A stretch of DNA of 64,000 bases from Erythrobacter sp. HL-111 (GTDB taxonomy: Bacteria > Pseudomonadota > Alphaproteobacteria > Sphingomonadales > Sphingomonadaceae): the NCBI RefSeq assembly GCF_900105095.1, contig NZ_LT629743.1, positions 1,736,001-1,800,000 on the forward strand, in the 5' to 3' direction. Position numbers and translations under genes: made by a program. The stretch's first letter is position 1. Each line of letters starts with the position of its first letter. Below are positions 59,401-64,000 of this stretch, piece by piece. The notes under the pieces were generated by a model. The model had not been told where the DNA came from, ran no database searches, and saw only the letters and a list, made by a program, of their open reading frames with translations.

Positions 59401-59790
59401 ATGGGTGATTCGAAGGACCGCGACGACCTCGCCGAGGATCGCACGGACTGGGCCGAAGACCGCACGCTCATGGCGAACGAGCGGACCTTCGCCGGCTGGA
59501 TGCGGACCGGCCTCGCCGCGGTCGGGGTTGGCCTCGGCTTCAACGCGCTGTTCGCCAAGCTCGAACCGGCCTGGACGGGGAAGGTCATCGCGACCTGCTT
59601 CATCCTCACCGGCATTTTCGTGTTCGTCGCGGCCGAACGCAACGCGGACAGGGTCACGGACCGGATGGAATCGCACAAGGCCTCGCCCATCCGCAGCTTC
59701 AAGCTCAGGATCATCGCGTCCGCCCTCGTAATCGCGAGCCTCGCGCTCGCTGCGGCGCTGTGGGCGATCGATCTGTCCGGGCCGGAATGA
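59401..59790 (+). CDS. DUF202 (YidH-like) membrane protein
   Basis: A 129-residue inner-membrane protein of the DUF202 family. The N-terminal family motif is RTLMANERTFAGWMRTGLA, followed by three helices. Function unknown; YidH-type proteins are small multipass proteins of the bacterial membrane. Its TGA abuts the stop of cobB on the other strand, with no gap. Confidence 0.87.
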   Translation: MGDSKDRDDLAEDRTDWAEDRTLMANERTFAGWMRTGLAAVGVGLGFNALFAKLEPAWTGKVIATCFILTGIFVFVAAERNADRVTDRMESHKASPIRSFKLRIIASALVIASLALAAALWAIDLSGPE

Positions 59791-60492
59791 TCAGCCGGCC
59801 AGCACCTCGTCCACCCATCCCGGCACGAGGACGCTCGCCGGACCGTGGCGCGATTCGGTGAAGTAGCGGCTGCCCTCGCTCGGCTCGAGATTGAGTTCGA
59901 GCGTGCGCGCGCCGTTCATCAGCGCCTCCTGGACGAACCCCGCCGCCGGATAGACCGCCCCGCTCGTGCCGATGCTGACGAACAGGTCGCAATTGCCGAG
60001 CGCCGCGTAGATCCGCTCCATCCGGTAGGGCATTTCGCCGAACCAGACCACGTCGGGCCGCAGCGTCGGCGCCTGACAGACCGGGCAGGCCGGTCGGTCC
60101 GAGAGCGGCGCGTCCCAGGGGGAGCGCATTTCGCACGAGGTGCACAGCGCGCTCGACAATTCGCCGTGCATATGCAGCACGTCGCGCGACCCGCCGCGTT
60201 CGTGGAGGTTGTCGACGTTCTGGGTCACCAGCAGCAGTTCGCCCGGAAACTCCGCCTCGAGCCGGGCGAGCGCACGGTGCGCGGCGTTGGGCTCGACCGC
60301 TTTCAGCGCCTCGCGCCGCTGGTCGTAGAAGCCGAGCACGAGATCGGGATCGCGTGCGAAGCCTTCGGGCGTCGCGACATCCTCGATCCGGTGGCGTTCC
60401 CACAAGCCGCCGGCATCGCGGAAGGTGTCGATCCCGCTTTCGGCGGAAACGCCTGCGCCTGTGAGGATGACGATACGCTCGAACTTTGCCAT
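59791..60492 (-). CDS. cobB: NAD-dependent protein deacylase, sirtuin class III
   Basis: A 233-residue sirtuin that removes acyl groups from lysines with NAD. The NAD site is LTGAGVSAESGIDTFRDAGGLW; TQNVDNLHERGG and the catalytic His in MHGEL follow; zinc cysteines are in CTSC and CPVC. The YDQRR stretch has Tyr and Arg three residues apart, the pair that marks desuccinylase-type sirtuins such as SIRT5 and CobB. It is divergent from dapB, 49 nt away. Confidence 0.95.
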   Translation of the reverse strand: MAKFERIVILTGAGVSAESGIDTFRDAGGLWERHRIEDVATPEGFARDPDLVLGFYDQRREALKAVEPNAAHRALARLEAEFPGELLLVTQNVDNLHERGGSRDVLHMHGELSSALCTSCEMRSPWDAPLSDRPACPVCQAPTLRPDVVWFGEMPYRMERIYAALGNCDLFVSIGTSGAVYPAAGFVQEALMNGARTLELNLEPSEGSRYFTESRHGPASVLVPGWVDEVLAG

Positions 60493-60541
60493 GAACGCCT
60501 TTGACCACAGGTGGCGTAGGCCCGCAACGAAGGAGGGGGCA

Positions 60542-61282
60542 ATGAGCGAGGGAGCGCGGCGCTTTGCCGTGATCGGACACAAGGGACGCATGGGCCGGGC
60601 GCTGGCCGACGCGATCGAGCAGGCGGGGCACGAATTTCGCGTCGGGGTCGACCGGGGCGGCGATCCCGAACCCCTGTTCGGCCAGTGCGAGGTGGCAGTC
60701 GATTTTTCCGCGCCGGACGGGCTCAAGGCCAGTCTTGCCGCGGCCAGGGCGGCAGGCATCCCGATCCTGATCGGCACGACCGGGCTCGGGGAGGAGCACT
60801 TCGCGATGATCGCCGAAGCGGCGAAGGCGATTCCCGTGCTCCAGACCGGCAACACCTCGCTCGGGATCACGCTGCTCGCCCATCTCGTGCGCGAGGCGGC
60901 GGCCCGGCTCGGGCCGGAATGGGACATCGAGGTGCTCGAAATGCACCACCGGATGAAGGTCGATTCGCCCTCGGGCACGGCCAAGCTGCTGGGGGAGGCG
61001 GCGGCCGAGGCGCGCGGGATCGCCCTCACCGACAACATGGAGAGCGGACGCCACGGCTTCACCGGCGAGCGTCGAAGGGGCGCGATCGGCTTCGCCACCC
61101 TGCGCGGCGGGACGGTCGCAGGCGAACACAGCGTGATCTTCGCCGGCGAGGAGGAGCGCATCACCCTCGCCCACAGCGCCGAGGACCGCGCGATCTTCGC
61201 CCGCGGCGCGGTGAAGGGTGCGCTCTGGCTGATCGGACGCGAGCCGGGGCGTTACCGGATGGAGGACGTGCTCGGCCTGTGA
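60542..61282 (+). CDS. dapB: 4-hydroxy-tetrahydrodipicolinate reductase
   Basis: A 246-residue DapB of the lysine and diaminopimelate pathway. The cofactor site is AVIGHKGRMGRAL, in which GHKGRMG stands for GxxGxMG. The catalytic region is EMHHRMKVDSPSGTAKLL. VDFSAPDGL and TGLGEEHF are typical. GAAGGAGG precedes the ATG. Its TGA overlaps the GTG of the channel gene. Confidence 0.96.
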   Translation: MSEGARRFAVIGHKGRMGRALADAIEQAGHEFRVGVDRGGDPEPLFGQCEVAVDFSAPDGLKASLAAARAAGIPILIGTTGLGEEHFAMIAEAAKAIPVLQTGNTSLGITLLAHLVREAAARLGPEWDIEVLEMHHRMKVDSPSGTAKLLGEAAAEARGIALTDNMESGRHGFTGERRRGAIGFATLRGGTVAGEHSVIFAGEEERITLAHSAEDRAIFARGAVKGALWLIGREPGRYRMEDVLGL

Positions 61283-62127
61283 ACCCGCCAGCAAGGCCCC
61301 CGGCGACACCGCCCAGCTCCCCGCCCGACCGCAAGCCGGCGGTCCTGCGCGCGCGTACCTATCATCAACTGTTCGCCTCGGCCCGGGCCGACGGGCGGAT
61401 GACGGGCGCGGACCGGGTGATCATCATCGCCATCCTCGCCTCGGTCGTGGTCGCGATCATCGGCACCGAAACCGCCTTCGCGAGCGAAAACCGCAGCGCG
61501 ATCCTGTGGGCCGAGTTCGGCTTCGGCATCTTCTTCCTTGCCGAATACGCCGCGCGGCTGTGGTCGGTCGCCGAACGCCCCGGCCCCGGGAGCGACTGGG
61601 CCAAGCGATTCGTCTGGATCCGCTCCTTCTTCGCGCTGGTCGACCTTTTCGTAGTGGTCGTCACGATCGTCCCCTTCCTCCTTCCCGGCGCGCCGATCCT
61701 GCGCCTCCTGCGGCTCTTCCGGCTCGCCGCGCTGCTCAAGTTCGGGCGCTTCTCGATGGCGCTCAGGGCGCTCGGATCGGCGGTGATCGAGCGTCGTTAC
61801 GACCTTTTCGTGACGGGCGCGCTCGGCCTCGTCCTGCTGCTGGGCGGGGCGACCGCGCTCTACTGGGCCGAAGGCAAGGTCCAGCCCGAGGCGTTCGGAT
61901 CGATCCCGCGCGCGATGTGGTGGTCGGTTATCACGCTCACGACCGTGGGCTATGGCGACGTCTCACCCATGACCCCGCTCGGCAAGGTGCTCGCGGCGGT
62001 GGTGGCGGTGGGCGGGATCGGGCTTGTCGCGATGCCCACCGGGATCATCGCGGCGGCCTTTTCCGATGCCATGCAGAACTATCGCGACAGGCTGGCGCCG
62101 TCCGACGACGAGGGCACGATGCCGTGA
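61279..62127 (+). CDS. Voltage-gated-type potassium channel
   Basis: A 282-residue six-helix cation channel. The selectivity filter TTVGYGD is at residues 221-227, between S5 and S6. S4 has Arg at 142, 145 and 148 (ILRLLRLFRLAALLKFGRF), a short voltage-sensor pattern. The N-terminus is Pro-rich and cytoplasmic. GTG start, overlapping the dapB stop; the next gene nth overlaps its own stop in the same way (GTGA). Confidence 0.9.
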   Translation: MNPPARPPATPPSSPPDRKPAVLRARTYHQLFASARADGRMTGADRVIIIAILASVVVAIIGTETAFASENRSAILWAEFGFGIFFLAEYAARLWSVAERPGPGSDWAKRFVWIRSFFALVDLFVVVVTIVPFLLPGAPILRLLRLFRLAALLKFGRFSMALRALGSAVIERRYDLFVTGALGLVLLLGGATALYWAEGKVQPEAFGSIPRAMWWSVITLTTVGYGDVSPMTPLGKVLAAVVAVGGIGLVAMPTGIIAAAFSDAMQNYRDRLAPSDDEGTMP

Positions 62128-62795
62128 CGCGGGACCAGATCTTCGAATTCTTCCGCCGCCTTGCCGAGGACAATCCCGAACCGCGCACCGAGCTCGAATA
62201 CGGCAATGCCTTCCAGCTCCTCGTCGCTGTCGCGCTGTCGGCGCAGGCGACCGATGTCGGGGTCAACAAGGCGACCCGCGCGCTGTTCGCGCAGGTCGAG
62301 ACCCCGCAGCAGATGCTCGACCTCGGACTCGAGGGGCTTGTCGCGCACATCAGGACGATCGGCCTGTTCAATTCAAAGGCGAAGAACGTCATCGCCCTTT
62401 CCCGCATTCTCGTCGAGGAGCATGGCGGCGAGGTCCCGGCGAGCCGCGAGGAACTGGTCAGGCTGCCCGGTGTCGGGCGCAAGACCGCCAATGTCGTGCT
62501 CAATTGCTGGTTCGGCGAGGAAACCTTCGCGGTCGACACCCACATCTTCCGCGTCGGCAACCGCACCGGCCTTGCCAAGGGCAAGACGCCGGACCAGGTC
62601 GAGGCGAAGCTCGAAAAGCGCGTGCCGCAGCCGTTTCGCCTGCACGCCCATCACTGGCTGATCCTGCACGGGCGCTATGTCTGCAAGGCGAGGACGCCCG
62701 AATGCTGGCGCTGCCCGGTGGTCGACCTGTGCAGCTACCGCAAGAAGGTGCTAAAGGACCCGAAACAGGGGGAAAGGAAAAAGGTGCGCGCCTGA
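62124..62795 (+). CDS. nth: Endonuclease III
   Basis: A 223-residue base-excision-repair glycosylase/AP lyase for oxidised pyrimidines. The helix-hairpin-helix LPGVGRKTANVVL holds the catalytic Lys, and the catalytic Asp is in FAVDTHIFRVGNR. The 4Fe-4S cysteines are in the C-terminal CKARTPECWRCPVVDLC (Cx6Cx2Cx5C). GTG start overlapping the channel stop. Confidence 0.96.
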   Translation: MTRDQIFEFFRRLAEDNPEPRTELEYGNAFQLLVAVALSAQATDVGVNKATRALFAQVETPQQMLDLGLEGLVAHIRTIGLFNSKAKNVIALSRILVEEHGGEVPASREELVRLPGVGRKTANVVLNCWFGEETFAVDTHIFRVGNRTGLAKGKTPDQVEAKLEKRVPQPFRLHAHHWLILHGRYVCKARTPECWRCPVVDLCSYRKKVLKDPKQGERKKVRA

Positions 62796-62833
62796 CCGGG
62801 CGCGCATGGGACAGCGCACCGGAGGAGAGAACG

Positions 62834-63262
62834 ATGCCGAGACCCCTGGCCTTTTCCGCTCTGCCGCTCTTCGCGCTGGCAGCCGCCTGCGCGCCCGTGG
62901 ACGAGGGCGAACGCTCCGACGATCCGGCCGCCTACGACCCGCCCGTGCGCGTGGTGGGAGAGGCGCAGAACTGCATTCCGCTGGCGCAGATCCGCCAGAC
63001 GCCGGTGCGGAGCGACGACGTGATCGATTTCGAGATGCGCGGCGGGCGCGTCTACCGCAACGTCCTCGCCAATTCTTGCCCGCAGCTGGGCCTGTGGGAA
63101 GCCTTCACCTACGACACCGAGATCAGCCAGCTGTGCAGCGCGGAGATCATCTACGTGCTCCAGCAGATCGGCGGCGGGGTCCAGCGCGGCGCGGGCTGCG
63201 GGCTCGGCCGCTTTGTTCCGGTTGAATATGTCGAGGAGGACGAGGAGGGCGAGGACGAATAG
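62834..63262 (+). CDS. Hypothetical lipoprotein
   Basis: A 142-residue secreted protein, signal ending in a lipobox (LFALAAAC). The mature part has five cysteines (NCIP, NSCPQ, QLCSAEI, AGCGLGR) and ends in an acidic tail EEDEEGEDE. I recognise no named family. GGAGGAG precedes the ATG. It resembles the next gene in layout (lipobox, paired cysteines, similar length); the two may be distant relatives. Confidence 0.65.
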   Translation: MPRPLAFSALPLFALAAACAPVDEGERSDDPAAYDPPVRVVGEAQNCIPLAQIRQTPVRSDDVIDFEMRGGRVYRNVLANSCPQLGLWEAFTYDTEISQLCSAEIIYVLQQIGGGVQRGAGCGLGRFVPVEYVEEDEEGEDE

Positions 63263-63351
63263 GCGCGCGTCGCGGAGGCCCGGGTTCAGCCGCGGTTCAC
63301 CGCTGCCGGGCGAGATTTCCGGCTATAAATCAGATGGAAAGAGAGGGCGAG

Positions 63352-63843
63352 ATGACGTTCCGCAAGGCCGCGACCACAGGCGGAGCGCTCGCCATCGCGC
63401 TCCTCCCCCTCGGCTGTGTCAGCGCGCCGGCGGGCGATCGCGCGATCGAGAGCAAGGTTTCCAATGCCCGCATCTGGCCGAGGGCGGCGACGGTCTTCGT
63501 CCGCGCCGAGGGCGAGCCGCGCCGCTGCCTCCAGACCGCCAATACCTTCTTCGTCGTCAATGACGAGAACAGCGTCGTCTTCATGAACGACGGCCGGTTC
63601 TTCATCAACCGCCTGCAATTGCCCTGCGAGGGCGTGCTCATCAACGGCTTCACCCAGTCCGCCGGGTTCGGGCGCAGCCAGATCTGTTCCGGGATGAGCG
63701 TGACCCTGCAGGACGAATTCGGCGGCAACCCGAACGCACTGTGCCACCTGGGCAGCTTCGAACCGCTGGAGCTCGCCGATACGGGGGCGGACGGGGAGAA
63801 GATCGTGCTCAACGAGGGCGAGACTATACGTCGTCCGCGCTGA
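63352..63843 (+). CDS. Hypothetical lipoprotein, related in layout to the preceding gene
   Basis: A 163-residue protein with a signal ending LLPLGC (lipobox). The mature part contains RRCLQTANTFFVVNDENSVVF, QLPCEGVLI, SQICSGMSV and ALCHLG: four cysteines, mostly beta-type sequence. No family is recognised. AGAGGG precedes ATG 63352. Its 3' end overlaps the convergent symporter gene by 20 bp. Confidence 0.65.
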   Translation: MTFRKAATTGGALAIALLPLGCVSAPAGDRAIESKVSNARIWPRAATVFVRAEGEPRRCLQTANTFFVVNDENSVVFMNDGRFFINRLQLPCEGVLINGFTQSAGFGRSQICSGMSVTLQDEFGGNPNALCHLGSFEPLELADTGADGEKIVLNEGETIRRPR

Positions 63844-64000
63844 TCATTTCCGCCCGGTCGAGTTCGCCGGTCAGGCTGGCCACGGTCGTTGCCACCGCCG
63901 CATCGCCCGAAACGTTCGTGGTGGTCCGCATCATGTCCATGATCCGGTCGACGCCCGCGACCAGCGCGATCGTTTCGAGCGGCACGCCGACCGCGCCGAA
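63824..64000 (-). CDS. Dicarboxylate/amino acid:cation symporter, C-terminal end (5' part outside window)
   Basis: The last 58 codons of a minus-strand gene: FGAVGVPLETIALVAGVDRIMD, then RTTTNVSGDAAVATTVAS. This is the end of the DAACS (GltP/DctA) family, where the VDRxxDMxRTxxNVxGD block forms part of the substrate and sodium site in the last helices. The stop TAG lies within the end of the convergent lipoprotein gene. The start lies beyond position 64000. Confidence 0.9.
   Translation of the reverse strand, partial: FGAVGVPLETIALVAGVDRIMDMMRTTTNVSGDAAVATTVASLTGELDRAEMISADDV

Overview
The window is 64 kb of GC-rich (about two thirds G+C by eye), densely packed bacterial chromosome with many start/stop overlaps (ATGA, GTGA). 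The gene content points to an alphaproteobacterium of the order Sphingomonadales, most likely Erythrobacteraceae: TimA-type adaptor next to mltA, Smr and secB; a ppx/gppA-rlmE pair; a membrane-anchored CycM-type cytochrome c; UbiB and UbiE; DUF1272, DUF4136, DUF4345 and DUF2306 proteins. The taxonomic call is inference from gene families and order, not from a search.

Layout. 1-3.2 kb: end of glmM, DUF1272, thiD, a LOG-family protein, tRNA-Gln(CTG). 3.4-7.2 kb: ppx/gppA-rlmE, cytochrome c, prephenate dehydratase. 7.2-14.7 kb: a tightly coupled run DUF4129-DUF4350-MoxR-DUF58-SpoIIM-RDD, followed in the same overlap chain by a gutted GNAT gene and an intact class A beta-lactamase. 14.8-20.6 kb: asparaginase-like Ntn hydrolase, SDR, ispG, a small repeat protein, a truncated thioredoxin-like remnant, a histone-deacetylase-family enzyme and an L,D-transpeptidase. 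20.6-22.3 kb: an IS1380-family element that landed on a stop codon between two convergent genes and damaged neither. 22.3-30 kb: a second L,D-transpeptidase, an EamA transporter, acnA, a rhodanese lipoprotein, and a very Ser-rich secreted protein with a PEP-CTERM-like tail. 30-34.3 kb: ruvA-DsrE-[low-GC orphan]-ruvB, aroC, and a 36-bp repeat family. 34.3-40.8 kb: metallophosphoesterase, then a peroxide-defence block (ahpC, ahpF, katG) whose two leaders share a motif. 40.8-49.6 kb: LytTR regulator, DUF2306, smr-mltA-timA, secB, murJ, trpS, DUF4136. 49.6-59 kb: dut-coaBC, ubiB-ubiE, mutM, rpsT, dnaA with a box-rich hairpin region, a MoeB/ThiF enzyme. 59-64 kb: small membrane proteins, cobB sirtuin, dapB-K+ channel-nth, two secreted small proteins and the end of a dicarboxylate symporter.

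Most of the window is housekeeping: cell wall (glmM, L,D-transpeptidases, MltA, MurJ, DapB), DNA repair and replication (RuvAB, MutM, Nth, Dut, DnaA), cofactors (ThiD, CoaBC, UbiB, UbiE, IspG) and peroxide defence. Signs of flux are the IS element, the low-GC gene inside the ruv cluster, two remnant genes and the dispersed repeat around aroC. No CRISPR, prophage or complete defence system is visible. The most system-like, least understood unit is the six-gene MoxR cassette at 7.2-13.6 kb.
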